Origin: Bradyrhizobium sp. RP6
GTDB lineage: Bacteria > Pseudomonadota > Alphaproteobacteria > Rhizobiales > Xanthobacteraceae
Assembly (NCBI RefSeq): GCF_003837805.1
Contig: NZ_RQIT01000017.1
Span: 62,001-126,000, forward strand
Reading direction: 5' to 3'
Length of the DNA: 64,000 bases
In this document: positions 53,376 to 62,305 of the stretch, one piece after another
How the letters are laid out: each line of letters starts with the position of its first letter
How positions within the stretch are numbered: position 1 is the stretch's first letter
Position numbers and translations under genes: made by a program
The notes under the pieces: model-generated
What the model was told of the DNA's origin: nothing
Databases searched by the model: none
Seen by the model: only the letters and a program-made list of their open reading frames with translations

Positions 53376-56216
53376 ATGAGACCAGCGGAGATGCTCAAAC
53401 CCGACCCGTTCAAGTCCGACCCGCGACAGGTGGATGTGCCTGCGATGGTCGACCGAAGCACGTTTCTTTCGACCCTGCCGGCCACTTCGGCAGACCGTAA
53501 CGCAGCATTGACGATCGTCGGCGTGTCCTCCCTCCTGTTTGCAGCGGCCGTGCCCTTCGCGGGTACCCCGCTTCTGCCGGTGCCGGCCTTCGTCGCGAGT
53601 TATCAATCTGCGCTCGCCGTGAGCGACATCGTCACGGCCGTGCTGCTGCTGTCGCAATTTGCGATCTTGCGGACCCGCGCGCTGCTGTGGCTCGCGACCG
53701 GCTATCTCTTCACCGCCGCGGCGGCGCTGGTTCATGCCCTCACCTTCCCCGGACTGTTCGCACCCACCGGACTCTTTGGCGCGGGCCGGCAGACCACGGT
53801 CTGGCTCTACATGATCTGGCACGCCGGCTTTCCGCTGTGCGTGATGGCTTATGCCTGGCTGAAAGAAAATGACGGTGGTCCCCGGATCCGCGGCACGGCA
53901 GGCCGGGCGATTTATGCCAGCGTGCTCGGCGTCACCGCCGCGATGGCCGTCTTCGCCTGGATCGTGACCGCGCAGCACGATCTGCTGCCGGTCCTGCTGC
54001 GCGACGGTCGGTACACGACAACCATGATCGGAGTCGTGTCCTTCGTGTGGTCGCTGAGCTTTGCCGCGCTGATCTCGCTCTGGTTCCGCAAGCCGCACAC
54101 GGTGATCGACGTCTGGCTCATGGTGGTCATGTGCGCCTGGCTGTTCGACATCGCGTTGTCGGCGATCGTCAACGTCGCGCGCTTCGATCTCGGCTTCTAT
54201 GCCGGCCGGCTCTACGGTCTCGCGGCGGCCACCTTCGTGCTCGCAGTGCTTCTCATCGAGAACGTCCGCCTCCAGGCGCATACGGTGGGCCTCGTCGGGA
54301 GGCTGCGCCAGCAATCGGCCTCGGAACGCGACTATTACGGCAAGCGCCTCGCGCTGTACGGCGCGGTCGTCGAATCGTCCAATGATGCCATCATCACGAA
54401 GTCGCTCGATGGCATCATCACCGGCTGGAACAAGGCCGCCGAACATCTTTTCGGCTATTCCGCGGCCGAGGCCATCGGCAAGCCGATCGACATCATCGTC
54501 CCGCCGGATCTCAAAGGCGAGGTCAGGAGCATCCTCAACCGGATCGCCAGCAACGAGTCGATTGCCCAGCACGAGACGATCCGGATCCGAAAAGACGGAA
54601 GCCCGCTCGACGTCGTCCTCAACGTTACACCGCTGCGGACCGATGAGGGAGAAATCATCGGCGCCTCCAAGATCGCTCACGACATTACCGAAGAGAAGCA
54701 GGCGAGAGAGAAGCTGCGCCGGGAGACCGAAGAACGCCAGCGCATCTTCGAGACCTCGCAGGACCTGATCCTGGTCACCGACGGCTATGGCAATTTCGTC
54801 CAGGTCAGCCCGAGCGTGAAGAACATTCTCGGCTACGACCCCGAGGATATGGTCGGGCACAGCGCGACCGAGTTCATCCATCCCGACGATCTCGAGAAGA
54901 CGCGGAACGAGATGCGCGCAGCGCGTCGCGGTGCGGTCAAGCGCAGCTTCGAGGCGCGCTACTACCATTACGACGGTCACGAGGTCGCGCTGAACTGGAT
55001 GGGCACCTGGTCCGAGCCGGTGAAGCGCCACTACTTCATCGGCCGCGATCTCACCGACAAGCAGGCTGCCGAAGCCCAGCTCCGGCAGATCCAGAAGATG
55101 GACTCGATCGGGCAATTGACCGGCGGCGTCGCCCACGATTTCAACAACGTGCTGACCGTCATCACGGGTACGATCGGCATTCTCAGCGATGCGGTCGCCG
55201 ACCGGCCCGAGCTTGCCGCCATCACCAGGCTGATCGACGACGCCGCCGAGCGCGGGGCGCAGCTGACCAAGCATCTGCTCGCCTTCGCCCGCAAGCAGCC
55301 GCTCCAGCCGCGCGAGATCGACGTGAACGCGCTGGCGCTCGAAGCCGCCAAGCTGCTGCATCCGACGCTCGGCGAGCAGATCACCATCATGCCGCAACTC
55401 ACCGAGGATGCCTGGCCGACGCTGGTCGACCCGGGCCAGCTGTCCACCGCGATCCTCAATCTCGCGCTGAACGCTCGCGACGCCATGCCCGACGGCGGCA
55501 CCCTGGTGCTGGAGACCCGCAACGTCTTCCTCGACGACGGCTATGCCAGCATGAACCCCGACGTCGCTGCCGGCAATTACGTGATGATAGCGGTCAGCGA
55601 CACCGGCAGCGGAATTCCCGCCGAGCTGATCGACCGGGTGTTCGATCCCTTCTTCACCACCAAGGAGGTCGGCAAGGGCACTGGCCTCGGCCTCAGCATG
55701 GTGTTCGGCTTCGTCAAGCAGTCGGGCGGCCACATCAAGATCTACAGCGAAGAAGGTCACGGCACGAGCGTGAAGATCTACCTGCCGCGCTCGACCGGGA
55801 TGCAGGAGACCGAGTTCGAAGCGCTCCAGAACGCGCCCATCGCCGGCGGCGACGAGAAGATCCTGATCGTCGAGGACGATGCACTGGTGCGGCAGTATGT
55901 CGTGACGCAGGTCAAGAGCCTCGGCTATACCGCGCTCGAGGCTGCCAACGGCGCCGAGGCCCTCAATATCATCGACAGCGACGAGACCATCGACCTGCTC
56001 TTCACTGACATCATCATGCCCGGCAACATGAACGGCCGCCAGCTTGCTGACGAGGCGGCCCGTCGCCGCCCCGACCTGAAGACGCTGTTCACCTCGGGCT
56101 ACACTGAAAATGCCATCGTCCATCATGGCCGGCTCGATTCCGGCGTGCTGCTGCTCGCCAAGCCCTACCGCAAATCCGAGCTCGCCAAAATGCTCAGGAC
56201 CGCGCTCGCCAGTTGA
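53376..56216 (+). CDS. Hybrid histidine kinase with MASE4, two PAS domains and receiver
   Basis: The 946-residue protein starts with seven or eight membrane helices (about 40-290, MASE4-like, with YLFTAAAALVHALTFPGLF and IWHAGFPLCVMAYAWL). Two PAS domains follow (about 330-440 with SNDAIITKSLDGIITGWNKA, and 450-570 with FETSQDLILVTDGYGNF). The HisKA phospho-acceptor is H587 in GGVAHDFNN, the HATPase has NLALNARDAM and DTGSGIP, and a C-terminal receiver has D878 in LLFTDIIMPG. It is divergent from the stand-alone receiver. Ligand and final output are unknown. Alternative starts at 53391 or 53445 are possible. Confidence 0.93.
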   Translation: MRPAEMLKPDPFKSDPRQVDVPAMVDRSTFLSTLPATSADRNAALTIVGVSSLLFAAAVPFAGTPLLPVPAFVASYQSALAVSDIVTAVLLLSQFAILRTRALLWLATGYLFTAAAALVHALTFPGLFAPTGLFGAGRQTTVWLYMIWHAGFPLCVMAYAWLKENDGGPRIRGTAGRAIYASVLGVTAAMAVFAWIVTAQHDLLPVLLRDGRYTTTMIGVVSFVWSLSFAALISLWFRKPHTVIDVWLMVVMCAWLFDIALSAIVNVARFDLGFYAGRLYGLAAATFVLAVLLIENVRLQAHTVGLVGRLRQQSASERDYYGKRLALYGAVVESSNDAIITKSLDGIITGWNKAAEHLFGYSAAEAIGKPIDIIVPPDLKGEVRSILNRIASNESIAQHETIRIRKDGSPLDVVLNVTPLRTDEGEIIGASKIAHDITEEKQAREKLRRETEERQRIFETSQDLILVTDGYGNFVQVSPSVKNILGYDPEDMVGHSATEFIHPDDLEKTRNEMRAARRGAVKRSFEARYYHYDGHEVALNWMGTWSEPVKRHYFIGRDLTDKQAAEAQLRQIQKMDSIGQLTGGVAHDFNNVLTVITGTIGILSDAVADRPELAAITRLIDDAAERGAQLTKHLLAFARKQPLQPREIDVNALALEAAKLLHPTLGEQITIMPQLTEDAWPTLVDPGQLSTAILNLALNARDAMPDGGTLVLETRNVFLDDGYASMNPDVAAGNYVMIAVSDTGSGIPAELIDRVFDPFFTTKEVGKGTGLGLSMVFGFVKQSGGHIKIYSEEGHGTSVKIYLPRSTGMQETEFEALQNAPIAGGDEKILIVEDDALVRQYVVTQVKSLGYTALEAANGAEALNIIDSDETIDLLFTDIIMPGNMNGRQLADEAARRRPDLKTLFTSGYTENAIVHHGRLDSGVLLLAKPYRKSELAKMLRTALAS

Positions 56217-56274
56217 GCCTGCGGCATCGCTGCGCTATCGCGGATCGCGAAATGCTCTCAACAACGAGGCCATC

Positions 56275-57270
56275 TTGAAAAACCTTCTGACCGATATCGC
56301 CGGCGTCCGGGTCGGCCATGCCGAGAATATCAAAGTGGCCTCCGGCACGACCGCCATCATTTTCGACCAGCCCGCCGTCGCGGCGATCGACATCCGGGGC
56401 GGCGGACCCGGCACGCGCGAGGTCTCGCTGCTCGAGGTCGCCAACACGGTCGAGCGGGTCGACGCGATCGCGCTCTCCGGCGGCTCCGCCTTCGGCCTCG
56501 ATGCCGGCGGCGGCGTGCAGGCCTGGCTCGCCGAACAGGGCCGCGGCTTCAGGGTCCGGGAGGCCGTGGTCCCCCTCGTTCCGGGCGCGATCGTGTTCGA
56601 CCTGCTCAACGGCGGCGACAAGGCCTGGGGCCGCTTCTCGCCCTATCGCGATCTCGGCTATGCCGCCGCCGCTTCCGCCGGCACCGACTTCGCGCTCGGC
56701 AGCGTCGGTGCGGGCCTGGGCGCGACCACCGCCACCTTCAAGGGCGGTATCGGCTCGGCATCGGCCGTCACGACGAACGGCGTCAAGGTCGCCGCGATCA
56801 TGGTGGTGAACGCGGTCGGCAGCGTCACCGTCGGCAACGGCCCGTGGTTCTGGGCGGCGCCGTTCGAGGAAAACGGCGAGTTCGGCGGACGTGGCCTGCC
56901 GCCTGCGTTCACGCCCGACATGCTGGCGATGCGCATCAAAGGCGGGCCGGCCGCGAGCGAGCGCGAGAACACCACGATCGGCCTCGTCGTCACCGACGCT
57001 GTTCTTAGCAAGGCGCAGGCCAAGCGGCTCGCAATGATCGCGCAGACCGGATTTGCCCGCGCGATCTATCCGGTGCACGCTCCGCTCGACGGCGACGTGC
57101 TGTTCGCCGCAGCCACTTGCGAGAAGCCGATCGAGCCGCTGGTGGAGCTCACCGAGCTCGGCATGGTCGCCGCCAACGTGGTCGCACGCGCGATCGCGAG
57201 CGGCGTGTACAGCGCGACCGCGCTACCGTTCCCCAGTGCACTGCCGGCGTGGAAAGACAAGTTCGGTTAG
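56275..57270 (+). CDS. P1 family peptidase (DmpA-like)
   Basis: No ATG fits the 5' end; the best start is TTG at 56275 with GAGG 5 bases before it, giving 331 residues. The DmpA/P1 pattern is clear: NLLTDIAGVRVGHAENIKVA, DIRGGGPGTREVSLLEVANT, ALSGGSAFGLDAGGGVQAWL, and FKGGIGSASAVTTNG, near which DmpA-type enzymes cleave themselves to expose an N-terminal nucleophile. Members include aminopeptidases and beta-aminopeptidases. It begins 58 bases after the hybrid kinase stop. Substrate unknown. Confidence 0.88.
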   Translation: MKNLLTDIAGVRVGHAENIKVASGTTAIIFDQPAVAAIDIRGGGPGTREVSLLEVANTVERVDAIALSGGSAFGLDAGGGVQAWLAEQGRGFRVREAVVPLVPGAIVFDLLNGGDKAWGRFSPYRDLGYAAAASAGTDFALGSVGAGLGATTATFKGGIGSASAVTTNGVKVAAIMVVNAVGSVTVGNGPWFWAAPFEENGEFGGRGLPPAFTPDMLAMRIKGGPAASERENTTIGLVVTDAVLSKAQAKRLAMIAQTGFARAIYPVHAPLDGDVLFAAATCEKPIEPLVELTELGMVAANVVARAIASGVYSATALPFPSALPAWKDKFG

Positions 57271-57317
57271 CAACGAAACGGCGGCTACGGCGTTAGCGGG
57301 GGCGAAGGTGCACCGCC

Positions 57318-57530
57318 ATGCCGTCGTCCGTGATCCGCTTCTTTCGATATGCGCCGGGCACGCGCGAGCTGAAGGTGACTTTCGTCAGCGGAAGGATCTA
57401 CCTCTACGAGGACGTTCCGCCCGAGGCCGCCGCTGCATTCAGTCAAGCGCGCTCGAAAGGGGCGTTCTTCAATCGCGAGATCCGCGACCGTTATGTCTAT
57501 CGTGACATCACGCACGAATATGCAGGGTAG
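57318..57530 (+). CDS. KTSC domain protein
   Basis: A 70-residue protein that is one KTSC domain: IRFFRYAPGTRELKVTFVSG, YLYEDVPPEAAAAFSQARSK and GAFFNREIRDRYVY. The domain is named for a Lys-Thr-Ser-Cys tetrad in founding members and has been found fused to lysyl-tRNA synthetase-like proteins. Its function alone is not known. It is a small stand-alone gene after the P1 peptidase. Confidence 0.87.
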   Translation: MPSSVIRFFRYAPGTRELKVTFVSGRIYLYEDVPPEAAAAFSQARSKGAFFNREIRDRYVYRDITHEYAG

Positions 57531-57543
57531 CCTTGGAGCGCGC

Positions 57544-58326
57544 TTACACGCTCATAGACATTGATGAAGCCGACCCCGCCGAAGCCTGCGCCTGACGCTG
57601 CATCATCTGCCCGAACCAGTCATAAGGCGAACTGCCGCCGCCGTTGGCATTCGAACTGCTGGAGGCGCCAGGCACGGTGGTCGACATCTTGAAGCCGTCG
57701 GCATAGGTGACGGTGGTGGTGGTCGAGCCATCGGCATTGGTCGTCGTGGTCGACGTCGAGCCGCCGGATTGCGACGAGGAGTCCGAACCACCGCCCGAAC
57801 TGCCGGCACCCTGCGCCTGATGGCCGTGGCCGCCCCGCAGCGCCTTCGTCATCTCTCCGAGATTGATGTCGCCATCCGCATTCGCGTCCATCTTCGAGAA
57901 CACCTCATCGGCCTTGGCCAGATTGGTGCCGCCCGCGCCGAGGGCATCCTCGAACTCGGACTTGGTGATCTTGCCGTCACCGTCCCCATCGATCTGCGAG
58001 AACAGGTCCTTCAGCGCATCCTCGGGACTCTTCGATGCCGAAGACGCCGCCCCAGTCGAGGATGAGCTGGTCGCGCCGCTCCTGTCCGTCGACTGGCCCT
58101 GCGCCGCGAACAGCGCGTTCATCGTCTCCGGCGAGATCTGCGGATATCTGCCCGAGTTGACCGACGAGGCCGCGCCGCTGGTCGTGCTGCTGCCGCTGTC
58201 GATCGCGAACGGGTTGGTCGTGCCTTGCGTCGATCCCGTCTTCTGCGTCGATGACGACGATTTCGAGTTCGTCAGCGACTGGATCGCGCCGAGCGCACTC
58301 GATACCGCACCAAGGGCGAACAACAT
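57544..58326 (-). CDS. EF-hand calcium-binding protein, Ser/Gly-rich
   Basis: From the ATG at 58326 (GGAG 7 bases upstream) the protein has 260 residues. Two EF-hand loops lie in the middle: FSQIDGDGDGKITKSEFEDA and FSKMDANADGDINLGEMTKA, with the canonical Asp/Asn positions and Gly6. The flanks are low-complexity Ser/Thr/Gly-rich stretches (SSSSTQKTGSTQGTT and GGGSDSSSQSGGSTSTT). No signal peptide is obvious, although a hydrophobic start (MLFALGAVSSALGAI) is present. It may be cell-surface or secreted by a leaderless route. Role unknown. Confidence 0.87.
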   Translation of the reverse strand: MLFALGAVSSALGAIQSLTNSKSSSSTQKTGSTQGTTNPFAIDSGSSTTSGAASSVNSGRYPQISPETMNALFAAQGQSTDRSGATSSSSTGAASSASKSPEDALKDLFSQIDGDGDGKITKSEFEDALGAGGTNLAKADEVFSKMDANADGDINLGEMTKALRGGHGHQAQGAGSSGGGSDSSSQSGGSTSTTTTNADGSTTTTVTYADGFKMSTTVPGASSSSNANGGGSSPYDWFGQMMQRQAQASAGSASSMSMSV

Positions 58327-58576
58327 TGCACAACTCCAACCGGTGCGGCATGCCGCGGCCAACATTCAGGACTGACGTCAGCAAGCGTCGTGCCAGCGTG
58401 AAAAGCTCAATGAAATCCGCCTCCGCCGCGCTTGCCGCCGTCGGGGAACACCGGCAATTCGTGCCGGTCGCGGCAGAAATTTCCGCCCACAGGAAGCACG
58501 GCTCCCCTGCATTGCCCGCCACGGAGGCCCATGTTAGGCGAGGCCATCCTTCACGGCCGCCACGGGAAAACGCGCC

Positions 58577-59278
58577 ATGACCCAAGCCTTCGCACCCCGC
58601 CCCCTGGCCATTGCGCCCTCGATCCTGGCCTCGGACTTCTCCAGGCTCGGCGAGGAGGTGCGCGCGGTGGATGCCGCCGGCGCCGACTGGATCCATCTCG
58701 ACGTGATGGACGGGCACTTCGTTCCGAACATCTCCTACGGCCCTGATGTCATCAAGGCGATGCGCCCGCACACGAATAAGATCTTCGACGCGCATCTGAT
58801 GATCTCGCCCTGCGATCCCTATCTCGAGGCCTTTGCGAAAGCCGGCTGCGACCACATCACCGTGCATGCGGAGGCAGGTCCCCACCTGCACCGCTCGCTC
58901 CAGGCGATCCGCGCGCTCGGCAAGAAGGCCGGCGTCTCGCTCAATCCGGCAACGCCGATCAGCGCGCTCGAATACGTCCTCGACCTCGTCGACCTCGTGC
59001 TGGTGATGTCGGTCAATCCCGGCTTCGGCGGCCAGGCTTTCATCCCCTCCGCGATCGGCAAGATCCGTGACATCCGCGCGATGACGGCCGGCCGGCCGAT
59101 CGATATCGAGGTCGACGGCGGCGTCGGCCCCGATGTTGCCGGCGCGCTCGCGGCGGCTGGCGCCAACGCCTTCGTCGCCGGCACCTCCGTGTTCAAGGGC
59201 GGCACGCAGGACGCCTACAAGACCAACATCGCCGCGATCCGCAACGCGGCGCTGGGGGCCCGCGGCGAAGCGATTTGA
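58577..59278 (+). CDS. rpe: Ribulose-phosphate 3-epimerase
   Basis: The 233-residue TIM-barrel enzyme has the Rpe signatures IAPSILASDFSRLGEEV, HLDVMDGHFVPNIS, VNPGFGGQAFIPSA and DIEVDGGVGPDVAGALAAAG. It interconverts ribulose 5-phosphate and xylulose 5-phosphate in the pentose phosphate or Calvin pathway. It is a single gene, with no cbb genes alongside, so it may be the housekeeping copy. GGGAAAACGC precedes the ATG. Confidence 0.96.
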   Translation: MTQAFAPRPLAIAPSILASDFSRLGEEVRAVDAAGADWIHLDVMDGHFVPNISYGPDVIKAMRPHTNKIFDAHLMISPCDPYLEAFAKAGCDHITVHAEAGPHLHRSLQAIRALGKKAGVSLNPATPISALEYVLDLVDLVLVMSVNPGFGGQAFIPSAIGKIRDIRAMTAGRPIDIEVDGGVGPDVAGALAAAGANAFVAGTSVFKGGTQDAYKTNIAAIRNAALGARGEAI

Positions 59279-59442
59279 GCTGGATCAAGCGGCGCAGGCT
59301 GACGAGGAGCAATCCCGTGGCGTCTCCGGGTGCTGCAGCGCGCACCGCCTGGATTGCAATCCTGATCCGTACTCGTCCGGACTTCACTGATTCGCGCAAA
59401 TCACCGCAAGTGACTCCTGTCTGCTTTTGACGGGAGCACATC

Positions 59443-59586
59443 ATGACGACGACCCTGATTTGGACTGGCGTAGCGTTGTGGTTCGGACTCAACGCGGCGA
59501 TGGCGACTCGCAGACGCTACGCGGCACAGCCGGTGAAGGCCGTGACTTCTGCCCGCATCATTTCACGTCATCGTCACCCGGCCTGA
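59443..59586 (+). CDS. 47-residue small membrane protein
   Basis: A frame from ATG 59443 (GGGAG upstream) to TGA at 59586 encodes 47 residues, with one hydrophobic segment TLIWTGVALWFGLNAAM followed by a very basic tail (ATRRRYAAQPVKAVTSARII). This fits a small inner-membrane protein. The next small frame begins 6 bases downstream. Confidence 0.55.
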   Translation: MTTTLIWTGVALWFGLNAAMATRRRYAAQPVKAVTSARIISRHRHPA

Positions 59587-59591
59587 GCGCC

Positions 59592-59768
59592 ATGCAGATC
59601 GCACTGGTGAAGCGCCAGCCGAAACGCAGATGCCGGATTCCGCGTCGCCCGCATCCAAGCCTCGAGGACTTCTTCGGCCGCCTCGAGCGCGCCGACAGAA
59701 TGCTGGACGACGATGCCGGGCCCGACGCCGACCTCGACCATACGTTCTCCTCGCAGCGCCAACACTGA
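59592..59768 (+). CDS. 58-residue basic/acidic hypothetical protein
   Basis: From ATG 59592 the frame gives 58 residues: a basic first third (KRQPKRRCRIPRRPHPS), then a helical FFGRLERADRM and an acidic end DDDAGPDADLD. There is no strong ribosome site, but the start is 6 bases after the previous stop, suggesting coupling. Existence is uncertain. Confidence 0.4.
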   Translation: MQIALVKRQPKRRCRIPRRPHPSLEDFFGRLERADRMLDDDAGPDADLDHTFSSQRQH

Positions 59769-59792
59769 GATTTCCTTTTCCGGACCGACCCA

Positions 59793-59975
59793 ATGAAACC
59801 GCATTGCCCGACCTGCCTCAAGGAAATGACCAGGGCGTCCGCGTCGCGTAACCTGTTCAGTTGCGAACCTTGCCGCGAGATCATCCAGTATTTTGGCGGC
59901 GGCGCGGATCACGGCGAGCCCGGCCCGCAATTCTGCTGGCCCATCCGCCGCAAGCGCTCCGCCCACGCGGCCTGA
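59793..59975 (+). CDS. 60-residue protein with two CxxC motifs
   Basis: The frame starts MKPHCPTCLKEM and has a second pair in FSCEPCREIIQYFG, so C5/C8 and the later pair may bind zinc as a small ribbon. A short basic tail follows. It is the third of three consecutive tiny plus-strand frames. Family not recognised; the paired Cys make it credible. Confidence 0.52.
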   Translation: MKPHCPTCLKEMTRASASRNLFSCEPCREIIQYFGGGADHGEPGPQFCWPIRRKRSAHAA

Positions 59976-60001
59976 CCCGAACCCGCAAGACGCCAGGCGG
60001 G

Positions 60002-61441
60002 CTATCCCGCAATGTCGCCGGCATCTGAGCCGCCGACATTGCCAGCCAGTCGCGGCGGCCGCACCACGGTGACGGTGCAGGTCGCTTCCGCGGCCACCTT
60101 GGCCGAGACGCTGCCGAGCAGCGTGCGCCTGAACGAACTCTGCCGTGCGCCGATAATGACGTGATCGACCTGGTTGGCCTCGGCGAATTCCAGGATCGCG
60201 GCGGCGGGATCGACCGCCTCCAGCACATGAGCCGACAGCCGGCTCTCATCCAGCTTGAGCGGCGTCGCCCAATGCCTGAGCGCGACCAGGCGGTCGATAT
60301 GCTTGTTGGAGCCCTGCTCGTCGAGGGTACGGTCGATCGAGATCCGGTTCAGCTTGAGCACGTTGAGGCAGGCAAGCCGCGCCGACGGCAAGGTGGCGAG
60401 GATGCGTTCGGTCGTCACGCGCAGCGCCTCGTTCAGCTCCGGTGCACCTTCCACCGTGTCCAGCGCGACAGCGAGGATCGGACTCGATGCGATTTGGGCG
60501 GCGACGTCCGATTTCGCGCGCGGCGCCAAGACGCCCAGGTTGAAGCGGCGCCGCCACGCGACGCTGAGAGGATCACGTTTCACCCGCTCCGAGCGCGCGG
60601 TGAGCTTGACCTGGTCCGGATGGGCGAGATCGAAGGCGAGCTGAGACGCCGTCGGGTAGCGCCACACCGGCTCGATCTCGAGACACCGCAACACCACCTC
60701 CTGAAGCCAGGGCGGATAATCCGCCCGGATCTTGCGCGGCGGATGCGGGTCGCGCCAGAGCCGGCGCCGCATGGCACGCAGCGTCTCGCCCTCGCCGAAC
60801 GGCCGCTCGCCGGTCGTGAAGAAATAGAGCAGCACGCCGAGTGAGAACAGGTCGCTGCGCGGATCGTCGCGAACGCCCAGGAGCCGCTCGGGCGCCATAT
60901 AGGGCGCAGTGCCGTAAGGCAGGCGGAACTCTTCCTGCAACAGATCAGGCAGATGGTTGTGGTGCGACAGGCCGTAGTCGATCAGAACCGCCTCGCCTGA
61001 ATCACGAAACATGATGCTGCTCGGCTTGATGTCGTGATGGATCACGTTCTGCCGATGCAGATCGGCGAGCGCGAGCGCGATCTTTGCGACGAGCTGCCGC
61101 GCCTCGTCATAGGGCAGCGGCAGGTCGGGGAGCCGCTTGTAGAGCGTAGCGCCAGGGATGCGCTCGATCACGACATAGGCCTGATGCGCGAAATCCCCGG
61201 TGCCGAAGCAGGCCGGCACGTGCGGACCTGCAAGCCGCGGCAGGATCATCATCTCCATCTCGAAGGAGACGATCGCGGCGGGGTCCTCGCCCTCCGACAC
61301 CCGCGGGATCTTCATCAGCAAGGGCACGTCGATGCCGGGATGGGTGACGGTCCACAGCGTTGCCATCCCGCCGGCATGCACGCATTCGCCGATGGTGTAA
61401 CCGTCGATCTCCGCGCCCGACTTGACCAGGGGTTTCGGCAT
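60002..61441 (-). CDS. Serine/threonine kinase fused to universal stress protein domain
   Basis: From the ATG at 61441 the protein has 479 residues. Kinase motifs are the glycine loop VHAGGMATLW (21-30), K44 in LLMKIP, the catalytic HHDIKPSS (D137, with HHD in place of HRD), DYG at 155-157 in place of DFG, and APE at 183. Residues about 320-465 are a UspA domain ending VIIGARQSSFRRTLLGSVSA, which holds the ATP-binding G-x2-G-x9-GS pattern. It starts 5 bases after the metallophosphoesterase stop. The fusion suggests a stress-linked phospho-signal; the target is unknown. Confidence 0.9.
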   Translation of the reverse strand: MPKPLVKSGAEIDGYTIGECVHAGGMATLWTVTHPGIDVPLLMKIPRVSEGEDPAAIVSFEMEMMILPRLAGPHVPACFGTGDFAHQAYVVIERIPGATLYKRLPDLPLPYDEARQLVAKIALALADLHRQNVIHHDIKPSSIMFRDSGEAVLIDYGLSHHNHLPDLLQEEFRLPYGTAPYMAPERLLGVRDDPRSDLFSLGVLLYFFTTGERPFGEGETLRAMRRRLWRDPHPPRKIRADYPPWLQEVVLRCLEIEPVWRYPTASQLAFDLAHPDQVKLTARSERVKRDPLSVAWRRRFNLGVLAPRAKSDVAAQIASSPILAVALDTVEGAPELNEALRVTTERILATLPSARLACLNVLKLNRISIDRTLDEQGSNKHIDRLVALRHWATPLKLDESRLSAHVLEAVDPAAAILEFAEANQVDHVIIGARQSSFRRTLLGSVSAKVAAEATCTVTVVRPPRLAGNVGGSDAGDIAG

Positions 61442-61446
61442 CGCAG

Positions 61447-62211
61447 TCAGCGCCCTTGCGACAGCCTGTCGGCCAGCCAGGGCGGCAGTCCGTTGTCGCG
61501 GATCCTGCTTGCCGCGGTCGCGATGTCGTAAGGGGCGCGGCAATAGGTGATCTGGCATGAGACCGTGTCGAACAGCGCGAAGGATGCGGACGGATCGCCA
61601 TCGCGGGGCTGGCCGACCGAGCCAAGCACGGCGAGCCATTGCCGCCCGCGCAGGAGCTGCACGGGAACGTCGGTCTTCGGCACGAAGCTCGTCATCTTCG
61701 CCGTCACCGACATCGAATAGAGCGCGGGGCGATGGATGTGGCCGCAGAACGTGACATGGGCGGGCGTCGCGATCAGGCTCTTGGCGGCGTCCACCGTCGA
61801 GCGGACATAGTGCCAGCGCTGGGGATGAGAGGCCTCCGAGTGCACGAACAGGCGATCGCTGTCCTCCACCAGCATCGGTAACTCAGCCAGGAACCGCCGC
61901 TGCGCGATGTCGAGCCGGCCGCGGGTCCATTCGATCGCGATTTGCGCTTCGGCGTTCATGGTCTCCGCCGAGGAGTTGACCGCCTGGTCGTGGTTGCCGC
62001 GCACGGCAACAGCCCCCTGGGCCACGAGCTCCATTGCGCTATCCACCACCCATTCCGGATCGGCGCCGTAACCAACGAAATCGCCGAGCAGGACGAACTG
62101 CTCCGCGCCTTTCGCACGGGCGATTTTCAGGCAGGCCTCGAACGCCTGCCGGTTGCCGTGGATATCCGAGAAGACAGCTAGGAGCACGCACCCTCCACCC
62201 CTCGAACTCAT
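61447..62211 (-). CDS. Metallophosphoesterase family protein
   Basis: From the ATG at 62211 the protein has 254 residues. The calcineurin-like metal motifs are LAVFSDIHGNRQAF, LLGDFVGYG, AVRGNHDQAV, FVHSEASHP and CGHIHRPA. The type resembles bacterial phosphodiesterases and YfcE/DR1281-like proteins, which can act as phosphodiesterases or phosphoprotein phosphatases. It directly precedes the kinase-USP gene, an arrangement suggestive of a kinase-phosphatase pair. Start uncertain: a GTG nearer VLLAVFSD is possible. Confidence 0.88.
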   Translation of the reverse strand: MSSRGGGCVLLAVFSDIHGNRQAFEACLKIARAKGAEQFVLLGDFVGYGADPEWVVDSAMELVAQGAVAVRGNHDQAVNSSAETMNAEAQIAIEWTRGRLDIAQRRFLAELPMLVEDSDRLFVHSEASHPQRWHYVRSTVDAAKSLIATPAHVTFCGHIHRPALYSMSVTAKMTSFVPKTDVPVQLLRGRQWLAVLGSVGQPRDGDPSASFALFDTVSCQITYCRAPYDIATAASRIRDNGLPPWLADRLSQGR

Positions 62212-62305
62212 ATTGAAAGCCGATAAGGCCAAATTGAGGGAGATCAAGAAGATGCGCCAGCGCTGCGCCGTTTACCAGCGCTGGCCTGCGGTGATGATGA
62301 AGGGC

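Noticed and set aside
53286..56126. A 946-codon open frame on the minus strand
   Set aside because: It mirrors the hybrid kinase, whose motifs are unambiguous. The antisense product is low-complexity with no domain.
59574..59966. A 130-codon minus-strand frame opposite the tiny genes
   Set aside because: It has no ribosome site and no recognisable sequence, and would be antisense to two more credible small frames including the CxxC protein. Kept as a weak alternative only.
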